From: Luteimonas viscosa
GTDB taxonomy: Bacteria; Pseudomonadota; Gammaproteobacteria; Xanthomonadales; Xanthomonadaceae
Direction of reading: 5' to 3'
Assembly (NCBI RefSeq): GCF_008244685.1
Contig: NZ_VTFT01000002.1
Location: forward strand, 124,001-188,000
Length of the DNA stretch: 64,000 nucleotides
Made by a program: the position numbers and the translations under genes. Below the pieces are notes generated by a model. The model worked only from the letters and a program-made list of their open reading frames with translations. It had not been told where the DNA came from and did not search any database. The stretch's first letter is position 1. Each line of letters opens with the position of its first letter. Shown piece by piece: positions 1-8,473 of the stretch.

Positions 1-41
1 CAACCCGGGAGCGGGCGCCCGCATGGGCGCGTGGAGGATCC

Positions 42-1280
42 ATGGACACGAAGCTGGCGGCGATACTCCTGTTCCTGCTGCTGTTGCCCGGCTGCGCCGA
101 ATCGGCGCAGCCGCCCGGCGCGGATCCGGCAGATGGCGCGGCCTCCTCCGCAAGCGGTGGCATCCGTGTCGAACAGGTACTCGCGCAGGGCCTCAACGCC
201 CCGACCGCCATCGCCAGCCCGCGCGATGGCAGCGGGCGCATGTTCGTGCTCGAACGGGAAGGCCGCATCCGCGTGCTGGGCCGCGACGGCAAGCTCCTGC
301 CCGAGCCGTACTACACGCGCGAGGTCGCCACCGGCGACGTCGAGCAGGGCCTGCTGGGCCTGGCGTTCGACCCCGCCTTCCGCGACAACGGCAGGCTCTA
401 CATCGCCTACAGCGGCGCCACGCAGGGCGAGCGCCACGGCCTGGTGCTGCGTCGCCTCCAGGCCGGCGACCCGGCCGCCAACCGCTTCGACGGCAAGGAC
501 GAACAGGTGCTGCGCGTGAAAGGCCTGGTCGCCAACCACAACGGCGGCCATATCGCCTTCGGGCCCGACGGCATGCTGTACTGGGCCGTCGGCGCCGGCA
601 CCGGCGAGCCGCGCGACCACGCCCACGCCGCGGCCACCGACAACCTGCTCGGCAAGATCCTTCGCATCGACGTGCGCGACGGCGCCAGCGGCGCGAAGAA
701 CACCTGCGGCGAGAAGGGCCGCGCCGTCTACGCCATCCCGGCCGACAACCCCTTCGCCGGCAAGCGCGGAGAGTGCGGCGAGATCTGGCTGCACGGCCTG
801 CGCAACCCCTGGCGCTTCGGCATCGATCACGCCGATGGCGCGCTGTGGATCGGCGACGTCGGCAAGGACCGCGAGGAAGTGAGCGTGTGGCGCTCCGGCG
901 CCCCGCGCGACCTCGGCTTCCCCGGCTGCCAGGGCAGTCACGACTACCCGTCCACCGGCGCCACCGACTGCCCCACCCGCACCGGCACCACCGGCCCCGT
1001 GTTCGAATATCCGGGCCGCGAACGCGGCCGCTGCGCCGTCACCGGGGGGCTCGTCTATCGCGGCGCCAACGTCGCGCTCAGGGGCGCCTACGTATTCTCC
1101 GACTCGTGCTCCAGCGAACTGCTGGTCGGCCGCCTCTCCAGCACAGGCAAACTTGAAGTCGCCTCACTCCCGAGCGGCGTAGCCCCCGGCTACGGCACCA
1201 TCGCGTCCTTCGGCGAGGACGAGGACAACGAAGTGTGGTTCGTCAATCACCTCAATGGTGGGGTTTATCGGGTGAGGTAA
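42..1280 (+). CDS. PQQ-type glucose/sorbosone dehydrogenase-like lipoprotein
   Basis: The 412-aa protein begins with a lipoprotein signal (hydrophobic LLFLLLLPGC, predicted lipidated Cys at about residue 18). The rest looks like the six-bladed propeller of the glucose/sorbosone dehydrogenase family: HNGGHIAFGPDGMLYW, GKILRIDV, IPADNPFAG and LRNPWRFGID are typical blade motifs. Family members use PQQ to oxidise sugars and pass electrons to the respiratory chain; here it would be membrane-anchored and face the periplasm. A good ribosome site (GGAGG) precedes the ATG at 42. The substrate cannot be told from sequence, and some homologues have no proven activity. Confidence 0.85.
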   Translation: MDTKLAAILLFLLLLPGCAESAQPPGADPADGAASSASGGIRVEQVLAQGLNAPTAIASPRDGSGRMFVLEREGRIRVLGRDGKLLPEPYYTREVATGDVEQGLLGLAFDPAFRDNGRLYIAYSGATQGERHGLVLRRLQAGDPAANRFDGKDEQVLRVKGLVANHNGGHIAFGPDGMLYWAVGAGTGEPRDHAHAAATDNLLGKILRIDVRDGASGAKNTCGEKGRAVYAIPADNPFAGKRGECGEIWLHGLRNPWRFGIDHADGALWIGDVGKDREEVSVWRSGAPRDLGFPGCQGSHDYPSTGATDCPTRTGTTGPVFEYPGRERGRCAVTGGLVYRGANVALRGAYVFSDSCSSELLVGRLSSTGKLEVASLPSGVAPGYGTIASFGEDEDNEVWFVNHLNGGVYRVR

Positions 1281-1409
1281 GGGAGCCCTCACGGCCCGAT
1301 GCGGACAGCTTCACAATCCATCCACGTATTCCAACGTCAGCTGAAGGCGGGTCGGACCTCCGGCAAAAAGCCCGCTATATTCGCGACTCCCCAGACGAGG
1401 AGGATTGGC

Positions 1410-1679
1410 ATGTTTCTGACCAGGCAACATCTGTCGATGGCGCGTATGTTCGGTGTGGCGATCGTCGCCACCTTGGGCCTTTCCGCCTGCGCTACCTACG
1501 ACGACGAGTTCGCAGGGATCAACTCGCGTCTCGATCAACTCGACACGAGGGTGCAGAGCGCGGCCCAGAGCGCAGAATCCGCCAATCAGTCCGCGCAGCA
1601 GGCCAACCAGCGGCTCGATCAGATGGAAAGCCGCGTCCAGCAGCTCGAGACGGCGCCGCGCCGCGTACCGCGGGGTTAA
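1410..1679 (+). CDS. Small Lpp-like (alanine-zipper) outer-membrane lipoprotein
   Basis: An 89-aa lipoprotein. The signal peptide ends in the lipobox LSAC and is followed by a heptad-patterned, Ala/Gln-rich helix (repeats such as QSAESANQSAQQANQRLDQ) typical of murein-lipoprotein-like trimeric coiled coils. I chose the ATG at 1410 because AGGAGG lies just upstream and the signal peptide starts there. The C-terminus (RRVPRG) lacks the terminal Lys used by E. coli Lpp for covalent linkage to peptidoglycan, so attachment is uncertain. An L,D-transpeptidase gene follows, the enzyme class that attaches Lpp in other bacteria. A perfect hairpin at 1715-1735 probably ends its transcript. Confidence 0.75.
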   Translation: MFLTRQHLSMARMFGVAIVATLGLSACATYDDEFAGINSRLDQLDTRVQSAAQSAESANQSAQQANQRLDQMESRVQQLETAPRRVPRG

Positions 1680-1714
1680 TCGCTCGCACCATTCACGACG
1701 CACGGCCTGAGGAC

Positions 1715-1735
1715 CCGGTGACCTTTGGTCACCGG
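1715..1735 (+). terminator. Hairpin after the Lpp-like gene
   Basis: Perfect 9-bp inverted repeat (CCGGTGACC / GGTCACCGG) with a TTT loop, 36 bases after the stop codon. There is no long T tract, so it may be a weak terminator or a 3'-stabilising hairpin. It covers a candidate TTG start at 1725 for the next gene, which argues against that start. Confidence 0.55.
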
Positions 1736-1745
1736 TGTCTTCGCC

Positions 1746-2459
1746 TTGATCCAGTCGTCTTCTAGGAACCGACCCATCCGTACCTGCACCGACCCTGCGA
1801 TCCGGGCCGTTTGTCGTGCGCTGGCGCTGGCGCTGGCGTTCGTGAGCTTCGGCGCGGCCAGCGCCGGGGATGCCGCTGCGCAACCGGTCGCCTCCGTCGA
1901 CCAGCTTCCACGAGGCCAGGACGTGTCGGGCACGGTGATCGAGCTCGCGGGCTGGGTGGTCGCGACCAGGGACAGCCAGGGCTATCCGTTCGCGGTCATG
2001 GACAAGGCCGCCGCACAGATCCTGGTGTTCGGCGGCGACGGCCGCCTCCGCGGCGCGGCACCCGGGCTGTTCGGTTCGGCGATCGGCGATCATACGGCCC
2101 CCGGCATCGCCGGCCTCGCGCTTCGCGAGATTCCGGGTCGGGATCGCACGACGCCTGCCGGTCGTTTCGTGGGCGGTTTCGGCCCGTCGATCGACGCCGG
2201 CCGCGTGCTGTGGGTGGACTACGATTCCGCGGTCTCCATCCACCCTACCGCCACCGGCGTCCCGGCAGAGAAGCGCGCCGAACGCCTTGCCTCGCCTTCG
2301 CCGGACGACAACCGCGTCACCCATGGCTGCATCAACGTCTCGCCCGAGTTCTACGAGCGGATCATCCGTCCGACGTTCGAGCGCGGCGGGGTGTTCTACA
2401 TCCTGCCGGATGCGGCGCCGATAGCGGAGACCTTCCCGGAGTTCGCGCAAAGTCGATGA
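1746..2459 (+). CDS. L,D-transpeptidase family protein (YkuD domain)
   Basis: A predicted exported protein with an N-terminal hydrophobic stretch (ALALALAFVSFGAASA) and a C-terminal YkuD catalytic core. The signature is visible: a His in VSIHPTATG, then VTHGCINVSPEFY with the catalytic Cys of the HGC-N motif. Family members form 3-3 cross-links in peptidoglycan or attach lipoproteins to it. The start is uncertain. There is no ATG before the signal region; the most upstream in-frame TTG (1725) lies inside a hairpin, so I give the next TTG at 1746, and a downstream non-canonical start is possible. The neighbouring Lpp-like lipoprotein is a plausible partner, which is inference. Confidence 0.7.
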   Translation: MIQSSSRNRPIRTCTDPAIRAVCRALALALAFVSFGAASAGDAAAQPVASVDQLPRGQDVSGTVIELAGWVVATRDSQGYPFAVMDKAAAQILVFGGDGRLRGAAPGLFGSAIGDHTAPGIAGLALREIPGRDRTTPAGRFVGGFGPSIDAGRVLWVDYDSAVSIHPTATGVPAEKRAERLASPSPDDNRVTHGCINVSPEFYERIIRPTFERGGVFYILPDAAPIAETFPEFAQSR

Positions 2460-2482
2460 GGCTGGCCGCTCTTCGGCCCACC

Positions 2483-2505
2483 AGGGACGAGGCGCATGCG
2501 TCCCT
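2483..2505 (+). terminator. Hairpin after the L,D-transpeptidase gene
   Basis: Inverted repeat AGGGACG / CGTCCCT with a 9-base loop, 24 bases after the stop. It lies in the convergent gap between this gene and the deacetylase gene on the other strand. A second small repeat (GTTCGC-TCA-GCGAAC) follows near 2544-2558. Confidence 0.4.
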
Positions 2506-2652
2506 GATCCGGACATCCGGCTCCTCGGCATCGTCTCCGTCGAGTTCGCTCAGCGAACGGGTCCGGCCATCCGTTCACACCGAAGCGGCTTCGTGGCGCA
2601 GCTCGATTCCGGAGTTGCCCCATGCCCGCCTGGGCGATGGCGGAGCGGGGCA

Positions 2653-3672
2653 TCAGCCCGCCAAGCGCCTGACCGGCGCCCGAAACAGATACAGCCCCAG
2701 CCAGTCCGGCCGGAACCGTCCCTCCGGATCCACGATCCCGGCCTGCTCGAACCCCAGCCGCCCCAGCAGCCACCCGGGCCGACCGTCCACGGGATTGATC
2801 ACCGGATTGCTGGTGAAGGCGAATTCGTAACCTGCGGCCCGGGTGCGCTCGAGCACATGGTCGTCGTAGCGGCCATGCGGATACGACATCGTAGGCGGCG
2901 GCTGCGCGTCGAGGTGGCCGCCGACGATGGCGCGCGCGGCGGCAAGTTCGGCGTCCAGGTCCCCGGCCCGCGTCATCGGCGTGTGGGTCTTGCCGTGCAC
3001 GCCGATCGCGATGCCGCCCGCGGCCAGTTCTCGCAGTTCGTTGCGGGTGACCATCTGGCGCACGCCATCGTCCATCGCCGCCGCGAAGGGAGCGAGGACC
3101 TGGTTGCGTTGCGTGGCATCGAGCGCTTCGAGCGCGGCGATGAGCTTGCGCAGACCATCGATGTTGTCGGGCGGTACCGGCTCGACCGGGTGCCCGGCAT
3201 TGGCCAGTGCCTGCGCGAGCGCGGGCAAGCGCAGCGCATTGCGGCGGAAGGCGGAGATCAGCCTTTCCTGGAAGAAGGGTTCGTCGCGGTCCACCACGTC
3301 GGCGACGGTGAACAGCAGCGCGGGCAGGCCGGCGGCGCGCAGGCGGGGCAGGGCGTGGGCGTGGTTGTCGGCCCAGCCGTCGTCGAAGGTGATCAGCAGC
3401 GGACGGTCGGGCAGGGGCGTGCCGTCGCGGCGGGCGGCCATCACCTGGTCCACGGACACCACGTTGTAGTGGCGGCGGAAGAAGTCCAGGCAGCGTTCGA
3501 ACAGGCCGGCTTCCAGGGTGTAGTCCGGGTCGCAGGAGGCCCAGCGGGGGTCCTCCTGCGTCAGCACGCGATGGAACATGATCACCGTCAGCGCGCGGCG
3601 GTTGCGCAGGCGGTGGTACAGGCCCAGCAGTCCGCTGCGATAGAGTGCGCGCTTGACCAGATCCCCTGCCAT
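2653..3672 (-). CDS. Polysaccharide deacetylase (NodB/CE4 family)
   Basis: A 339-aa CE4-type deacetylase. The metal/catalytic motif LLITFDDGWADNH (Asp97, Asp98) and a histidine pair HGKTH (His226, His230) match motifs 1 and 2 of the NodB fold; MSYPHGRYDD is the motif-3 region. Such enzymes remove N- or O-acetyl groups from surface polysaccharide. No signal peptide is evident, so it may act in the cytoplasm on lipid-linked precursors. The chosen ATG (3670-3672) shares the tetramer CATG with the start of the divergent glycosyltransferase, so the two genes have essentially no intergenic space. A later start for either is possible. It probably belongs to the adjacent exopolysaccharide locus. Confidence 0.85.
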   Translation of the reverse strand: MAGDLVKRALYRSGLLGLYHRLRNRRALTVIMFHRVLTQEDPRWASCDPDYTLEAGLFERCLDFFRRHYNVVSVDQVMAARRDGTPLPDRPLLITFDDGWADNHAHALPRLRAAGLPALLFTVADVVDRDEPFFQERLISAFRRNALRLPALAQALANAGHPVEPVPPDNIDGLRKLIAALEALDATQRNQVLAPFAAAMDDGVRQMVTRNELRELAAGGIAIGVHGKTHTPMTRAGDLDAELAAARAIVGGHLDAQPPPTMSYPHGRYDDHVLERTRAAGYEFAFTSNPVINPVDGRPGWLLGRLGFEQAGIVDPEGRFRPDWLGLYLFRAPVRRLAG

Positions 3673-4594
3673 GCCCGACATGCGCCCTGAAACCTCCGTC
3701 ATCATACCCACGTGGAACCGGCGCGACCTGGTCGCGCGGGCGATCGATTCGGTGCTGGCGCAGACGCGCGAGGTCGGGGAGATCATCGTCGTCGACGACG
3801 GTTCCACCGACGGCACGGGCGAGGTGCTTGCCCAACGCTACGGTAAACGCATCACGTACGTGGCTCAGGCCAACGCCGGGGTGTCGGCGGCACGCAACCG
3901 CGGCCTGGCGATGGCGCAGGGTCGCTACCTGGCTCTGCTGGACAGCGACGACGTGTGGCTGCCGGAGAAGACCGCGCGGCAGGCGGCGTTCCTCGAAGCG
4001 AACCCCGGCATCGGGCTGGTGCTGTGCGACGTGATCCGCGTGGGCGTGGACGGCGAGACGATCGACGTGTTCGACCGGCGACGGCAGATCCCCGCCGACG
4101 GCCCGGCGCTGCAGTGGGTGCTGCGCGATCCGGCGCTGGCACCGCTGTCGGTGCTGATGCGACGCGAGGTCTACGAGGACGTGGGCGGCTTCGACGAATC
4201 GTTGCGCACGGCGGAGGACCTGGATTTCCACCTGCGGGTGGCGGCGCGCTGGGGCATCGGCGTGGTGTCCGAGCCGCTGGCGCGGGCGCTGCGCGGGCAC
4301 GACGGGTTGTCGGCGCTGGCCTCGACCGAGAACGACTACATCGCGGTGATGGAACGGGCGGCCGAATCGGCGAAGGGTGCGGTGCCGGAGGATGCGCGGC
4401 GGCAGGCGCTGGCGACGGCCTATGTCAAGAATGCGGAGGGCTGCGTGTGGCGCCAGCGCTATGGGCAAGCCTGGGGGCTGGCGCGGAAGGCCTGGGCCCT
4501 GGGGCCCGAGCCGGAACTGCGGCGGCGGTTGCGGCGACTGCCGGTGATGGCGGGGAAGCGGGTGCTGCGGTCGATGTTGCGGCGGGCCGGGTGA
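3671..4594 (+). CDS. Family 2 glycosyltransferase
   Basis: A 307-aa GT-A fold enzyme: N-terminal SVIIPTWNR, the nucleotide-binding DDGSTDGT (about residues 42-49), and the metal-binding DSDD (91-94); AEDLDFHLR supplies the probable catalytic acid. The helical C-terminus carries many Arg residues. It would transfer a sugar from a nucleotide sugar to a growing glycan at the inner face of the cytoplasmic membrane. It is divergent from the deacetylase and convergent with the AMP ligase. Its start codon overlaps the deacetylase start at CATG 3670-3673; ATG 3680 is an alternative. The donor and acceptor cannot be assigned. Confidence 0.85.
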   Translation: MPDMRPETSVIIPTWNRRDLVARAIDSVLAQTREVGEIIVVDDGSTDGTGEVLAQRYGKRITYVAQANAGVSAARNRGLAMAQGRYLALLDSDDVWLPEKTARQAAFLEANPGIGLVLCDVIRVGVDGETIDVFDRRRQIPADGPALQWVLRDPALAPLSVLMRREVYEDVGGFDESLRTAEDLDFHLRVAARWGIGVVSEPLARALRGHDGLSALASTENDYIAVMERAAESAKGAVPEDARRQALATAYVKNAEGCVWRQRYGQAWGLARKAWALGPEPELRRRLRRLPVMAGKRVLRSMLRRAG

Positions 4595-4628
4595 GGGCAG
4601 GTCGGCGCGTGTTGGGGCTGCGGAGGGG

Positions 4629-4730
4629 GATTTCTCGCTGCGCTCGAAATGACAAGGAGGGCTCGAAATGACAAGGGGGCTCGAAATGACGATGAGGGCG
4701 CGAACTGACAAAGAGCGATCGAACTGACAA
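4629..4730. repeat. Palindromic-repeat copy followed by decaying tandem half-copies
   Basis: One half-palindrome of a repeat family found in several gaps of this window (GATTTCTCGCTGCGCTCGAA then ATGACA, 4629-4654). After it come about four shortened, diverging copies of its CTCGAAATGACA end, near 4661, 4680, 4700 and 4718. It sits between two convergent genes. It is not a CRISPR: units are short, degenerate and have no constant spacer length. Confidence 0.75.
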
Positions 4731-4747
4731 AAGGGGCAGGCGATGCG

Positions 4748-6313
4748 TCAGGCGTCCTCGCCGGGGAGTTCGCGGCCTTCGGCTTCGGCCTGCAGGGCGG
4801 CGCGGCGGATCTTGCCGGTGCCGGTCTTCGGCAGGGAATCGCGGAACTCGATCAGACGCGGGACCATGAAGTCTTCCAGCCGCGCGGCGCAATGGGCGAT
4901 GACATCGCGCGCGGCCAGTTCCACGCCGCCCCCGACCACCAGCAGCGCCTTGAGGGCGCGGCCCAGCACCTCGTCGGGCACGCCCACCACCGCGGCCTCG
5001 CGCACCCCGGGCAGGGCGTAGAGCACGTTCTCCACTTCCTTGGGGCTGACCTTCTCGCCGCGAGACTTGATGATGTCGTCCTTGCGGCCGACGAAGTACA
5101 GGAAGCCCTCGGCGTCCATGCGGAACAGGTCGCCGGTGTGCAGCACCTTCTCCCACGGATAGCGGCCGGGCCTGAGCGCCCTGTCGGTGGCTTCCGCGTT
5201 GCGCCAGTAGCCCTGCATGACGTGGCCGCCTCGCACCACCAGTTCGCCGACGGTGTCCGGCGGCAGCGGCCGGCCGTCGTCGCCGGCCACCCACACCTCG
5301 GTGTCGGGGATGGCGATGCCGACGCTGTCGGGACGGCGGTCGAGTTCCTCCGGCGGCAGCCAGGTGCAGCGTTTGGATTCGGTCATGCCGTACATCGAGT
5401 ACACCCGCGCCTGCGGAAACAGCGCGCGCAGCCGCGCGATGTGCGCCGGCGGCAGCGCGGCCGCGGTATTGGTGACGAAGCGCACCGACGCCGCCCACCC
5501 GGGCTTGAAGTTGCGCAGCTGCACGATCAGCGCGGCCATGGTCGGCACCAGCGGGAAGCCGGTGACGCGTTCGCTTTCCAGCAGTGGCAGGATCTTCTGC
5601 GGGAAGGCGAAGGATTTCTCCAGCACCAGGGTGGCGCCGAGCTTCACGCACATCAGCAACTGGTACAGGCCGTAGTCGAAGGCCAGCGGCAGCACGCTCA
5701 GCACCACGTCGTCCGGCGCCATGCGCAGGTAGCCGGTGATCGAAGCGGCGGCGTGCCCGATGTTCCGGTGCGTCATCATCACGCCCTTGGGCTCGCCGGT
5801 GGAGCCCGAGGTATAGACCAGCATCGCCAGGTCGATGTCGATGCCGCGCGGCGCCTCCGGCAGCGTCGGGGATGGCGCGACGAACGCCTCCCAGCCCCTC
5901 TCGTTGGCGGCCATGTCGTCGGTGGCATCGACCACCACCACGCGCCGCACCGAGGGCGACCGCGCCAGCGCCGCGCGTGCCACCGGCAGCAGGCTGGCCT
6001 GGGTGAGCAGCACCGCGGCCTCGCAGTCGCCGAGCACATAGGCCAGCTTGTCGGCCTTGGTGGTGGGATTGATCACGCTGAAGATTCCGCCGGCGCGCAG
6101 CGTGCCGAAGATGGCGGCGGCGGTTTCCATGCGGTTGTCGAGGAACAGCACGCAGCGCTCGCCGTTGCCGAAGCCCTCGGCGACGAGCGCCGACGCGAAG
6201 CGTTCGGCGGTGTCGGCCAGCTGCGCGTAGGACACGCGGCGGCCGGCGCAGACCAGAGCGGTGTGCTGCGGGCGCTCGGCGGCGCGGGCGCGCAGGTGCG
6301 CCTCGTAGCGCAT
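4748..6313 (-). CDS. AMP-forming acyl-CoA/acyl-ACP ligase of the EPS locus
   Basis: A 521-aa member of the adenylate-forming superfamily. Visible motifs are A3 LVYTSGSTGEPKG (165-177), YGMTES, the DGRPLPPDTVGEL region, TGDLFRMDAEGFLYFVGRKDD, and the C-terminal catalytic Lys in PKTGTGKIRR. It would activate a carboxylic acid as an acyl-adenylate and load it onto CoA or the carrier protein encoded just upstream. The start codon overlaps the carrier-protein stop by one base (TGATG), so the two are translationally coupled. It resembles ligases described as exosortase-A-system-associated; that subfamily placement is from memory of the family, not a search. Confidence 0.85.
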   Translation of the reverse strand: MRYEAHLRARAAERPQHTALVCAGRRVSYAQLADTAERFASALVAEGFGNGERCVLFLDNRMETAAAIFGTLRAGGIFSVINPTTKADKLAYVLGDCEAAVLLTQASLLPVARAALARSPSVRRVVVVDATDDMAANERGWEAFVAPSPTLPEAPRGIDIDLAMLVYTSGSTGEPKGVMMTHRNIGHAAASITGYLRMAPDDVVLSVLPLAFDYGLYQLLMCVKLGATLVLEKSFAFPQKILPLLESERVTGFPLVPTMAALIVQLRNFKPGWAASVRFVTNTAAALPPAHIARLRALFPQARVYSMYGMTESKRCTWLPPEELDRRPDSVGIAIPDTEVWVAGDDGRPLPPDTVGELVVRGGHVMQGYWRNAEATDRALRPGRYPWEKVLHTGDLFRMDAEGFLYFVGRKDDIIKSRGEKVSPKEVENVLYALPGVREAAVVGVPDEVLGRALKALLVVGGGVELAARDVIAHCAARLEDFMVPRLIEFRDSLPKTGTGKIRRAALQAEAEGRELPGEDA

Positions 6314-6564
6314 CAGCCCGGGGCGGCGTCGAGCTTGGTGCCGACGTAGGCGACCAGGCTGGCGACGCTATCGAGGTTCTCGGGCAGCACCTCGTCGTCC
6401 TCGACGAGGAAGCCGAATTCCTGTTCCAGCCATGTCACGAGCGTGAGCACGCCGATCGAATCGATGATGCCGCTCTCCAGCAGGCTTTCCCCGGCCGGCA
6501 ACCGTTCCGGGACCGGGAACTGCTCGTGGATGAACGAGCGGATGCGGGACTCGATGTCGTCCAT
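6313..6564 (-). CDS. Acyl carrier protein
   Basis: An 83-aa phosphopantetheine carrier. The attachment site is Ser36 in ESGIIDSIGVLTL, matching the DS(I/L) motif of acyl carrier proteins. The domain is acidic and helical. I placed the start at the Met of MDDIESRIRSF; upstream in-frame codons give non-family sequence. Together with the ligase directly downstream it forms a two-gene acyl-activation module. Pairs like this occur beside polysaccharide genes and may supply an acyl decoration, though the substrate is unknown. Confidence 0.85.
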   Translation of the reverse strand: MDDIESRIRSFIHEQFPVPERLPAGESLLESGIIDSIGVLTLVTWLEQEFGFLVEDDEVLPENLDSVASLVAYVGTKLDAAPG

Positions 6565-7003
6565 ACGGATCGGGGTGCTCCAGTGGCGCGTCGTATTGCC
6601 CGGCGCGAACGGGGTCCGGGTGGGCGCGCTATCTTGCCAGAAGCCAACGGGCCGGGCGGCCGCCAATGCCGCCGCGGGCCGGAAACCGGCGCGAGCGGCG
6701 GTGGGGCGGGAATGGCGGGCAGGGCAAAGCCAGGGATCGCGGCCGCCGGGCGTGCGGCCGGCGGCATCGGCGTCGGACGTTCACGGCCAGCCTTGAGGGC
6801 CCGGGCGGATGCTCTGTCGCGGGTGCCGGGTGCCGGTGGCCGGGCAAGCGGGCCACACCGCGTTAGCGGCGGCGATGCGGCGGCTCCGTTCCAGGCGCAG
6901 GGCATCTCCGGAACGATGCGCCGGCGGGTGCGCGCGAGCGGCTTCCAGAGCCCGCGGAATGCGTCGGTGACGACGTGCCGGCGCGGCTGCTCCGGTCGCG
7001 CGG
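6565..7003. other. 439-bp gap upstream of the acyl carrier protein gene
   Basis: Very GC-rich, with no open frame that looks like a protein: translations are Arg/Gly/Ala-rich in every frame. It must hold the promoter of the leftward acp-ligase pair and the 3' end of the leftward sugar-transferase transcript. I could not pick out a convincing -35/-10 pair. Confidence 0.4.
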
Positions 7004-8473
7004 TCAGCGCACCCCGCGTCCGAACACCACCACCTCGAAGGTCTGGATGAGGATCAGGATGTCGAACAGCAGGTTGTGGTTCTTGACGTAGAACAGGTCG
7101 TACTTGAGCTTCTCTTCCGCATCCTGCTTCGAGGCGCCGTAGGCGTAGCGCAGTTGCGCCCAGCCCGCGAGGCCGGGGCGCACGCAGTGGCGCAGGTTGT
7201 AGTAGCGCAGGTCCGCATCGAGTTCGGAGACGAACTCCGGACGCTCCGGGCGCGGACCGACGATGCTCATGTCGCCCCTGAGGATGTTCCACAGCTGTGG
7301 CAGCTCGTCCAGGCGGGTGCGGCGGATGATGCGGCCCACGCGGGTGATACGGTCGTCGTCCTTGCCGGCCCAGCGGGCGACGCCGTCCTGCTCGGCGTCC
7401 GTGCGCATGCTGCGGAACTTGATCAGTGGGAACACCGAGCCGAGCAGGCCCACGCGCTCCTGCCGGTACAGGATCGGCTGGCCCTTGCCCGATTCGATGC
7501 GGATCGCGAGCGCGACCAGCAGCAGCAGCGGCCAGGTCAGCGCCAGGACCGCGAGCGAGGCGACCACGTCCATCGCCCGCTTGCTGAGCACGCGGCCCAG
7601 GGAACTGTCGAAGCCGCCGGAGAACACCAGCCAGGACGGATCGGTGAGCGAGAGCTTGATCTTGCCCGACTCGCGTTCGAAGAACGAGGCCAGGTCGGTG
7701 ACCTGGATGCCGATCTGCTTGCATTGCAGCAGGTCGTGCATCGGCGGTCCGCCGCGGCGGTCGTCGGGTCCGAACACGATCTCGTCGATGCGGTTGAACA
7801 GCGCCCATTCCGCCAGCGGCGTGTCGATCGACACCAGCTTGTCGTCGCCCACGCGTGGCGTCTCGTTGCCGCAGGGGACGTAGCCGACCACGCGGAACCG
7901 GCGCCGGTCGGAGTTGCGACGCAGGCGCTGCTCGATCAGCGAGGCGCGCTCGCCCGAGCCGAGCACGAGCACCCGCTGCTTCAGCGCTTCGACGTCGATC
8001 AGGCGCTGCGACGCGACGCGCAGGCCGGCGACGAAGACGAAGCCGAACGCCAGCGCCAGCGCCAGGATGCCGCGACCGAACTCCAGCGGCGGAAACAGGT
8101 AGAACACCGTGAGCAGCACGAGCGTGCCGAGCATGAAGCCCACCGCCTGGCGCGACAGCGCCCCTGCCCAGGTCTCGCGCAGGTGGGTCTGGTACAGCCC
8201 CATCGTGGTCATGCCCAGCACCATCATGGTGGCGAACAGCAGCGCGCGCACGCCCTGCAGCCACAGCGAGGTGTAGGCGCTCAGCGGTTCGGGATCGCTG
8301 ATGAAGCGCACGTAGACCGCCAGGAATGCGGCGCCCATCAGTAGCAGCACCTCCAGCAGGATCATGGCGGCGCGCCAGCGCGATGCGGTGCGGCGCATGA
8401 AGCGCGGCATCAGGCTGCTGCCCCTGCTGGCAGCCGTTGTCGGCACGGCATCGTCGAATTCAGCCTTGTTCAT
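7004..8473 (-). CDS. Undecaprenyl-phosphate sugar phosphotransferase (EpsB/WcaJ-like)
   Basis: A 489-aa polyprenyl-phosphate hexose-1-phosphate transferase. The N-terminal third has four to five membrane segments, followed by a CoA/Rossmann-like part (VLVLGSGERA). The C-terminal catalytic domain has the usual motifs: KRAMDVVAS, FPLIKFRSMRTDAE, RTRLDELPQLWNIL, GDMSIVGPRPERPEFV. It starts glycan assembly by moving sugar-1-phosphate onto undecaprenyl phosphate. The layout fits the EpsB-type subfamily of PEP-CTERM-type loci. Start chosen at MNKAEFDD (ATG at 8473), preceded by AGGGGGCG; longer frames add unrelated sequence. A 417-bp gap separates it from the next gene upstream. Confidence 0.9.
   Translation of the reverse strand: MNKAEFDDAVPTTAASRGSSLMPRFMRRTASRWRAAMILLEVLLLMGAAFLAVYVRFISDPEPLSAYTSLWLQGVRALLFATMMVLGMTTMGLYQTHLRETWAGALSRQAVGFMLGTLVLLTVFYLFPPLEFGRGILALALAFGFVFVAGLRVASQRLIDVEALKQRVLVLGSGERASLIEQRLRRNSDRRRFRVVGYVPCGNETPRVGDDKLVSIDTPLAEWALFNRIDEIVFGPDDRRGGPPMHDLLQCKQIGIQVTDLASFFERESGKIKLSLTDPSWLVFSGGFDSSLGRVLSKRAMDVVASLAVLALTWPLLLLVALAIRIESGKGQPILYRQERVGLLGSVFPLIKFRSMRTDAEQDGVARWAGKDDDRITRVGRIIRRTRLDELPQLWNILRGDMSIVGPRPERPEFVSELDADLRYYNLRHCVRPGLAGWAQLRYAYGASKQDAEEKLKYDLFYVKNHNLLFDILILIQTFEVVVFGRGVR

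Noticed and set aside
1725..1748. TTG 1725 as the start of the L,D-transpeptidase gene
   Set aside because: It lies inside the loop of a perfect hairpin that probably ends the preceding transcript, has no ribosome site, and gives a long non-signal extension.
4629..4730. Possible CRISPR array
   Set aside because: The repeats are short, of unequal length and steadily diverging, there are no uniform spacers, and no cas genes are present.
4892..6349. A 485-codon frame opposite the AMP ligase gene
   Set aside because: It is the complement of a well-conserved ligase with all adenylate-forming motifs; the antisense product is His/Gln/Arg-rich and family-less.
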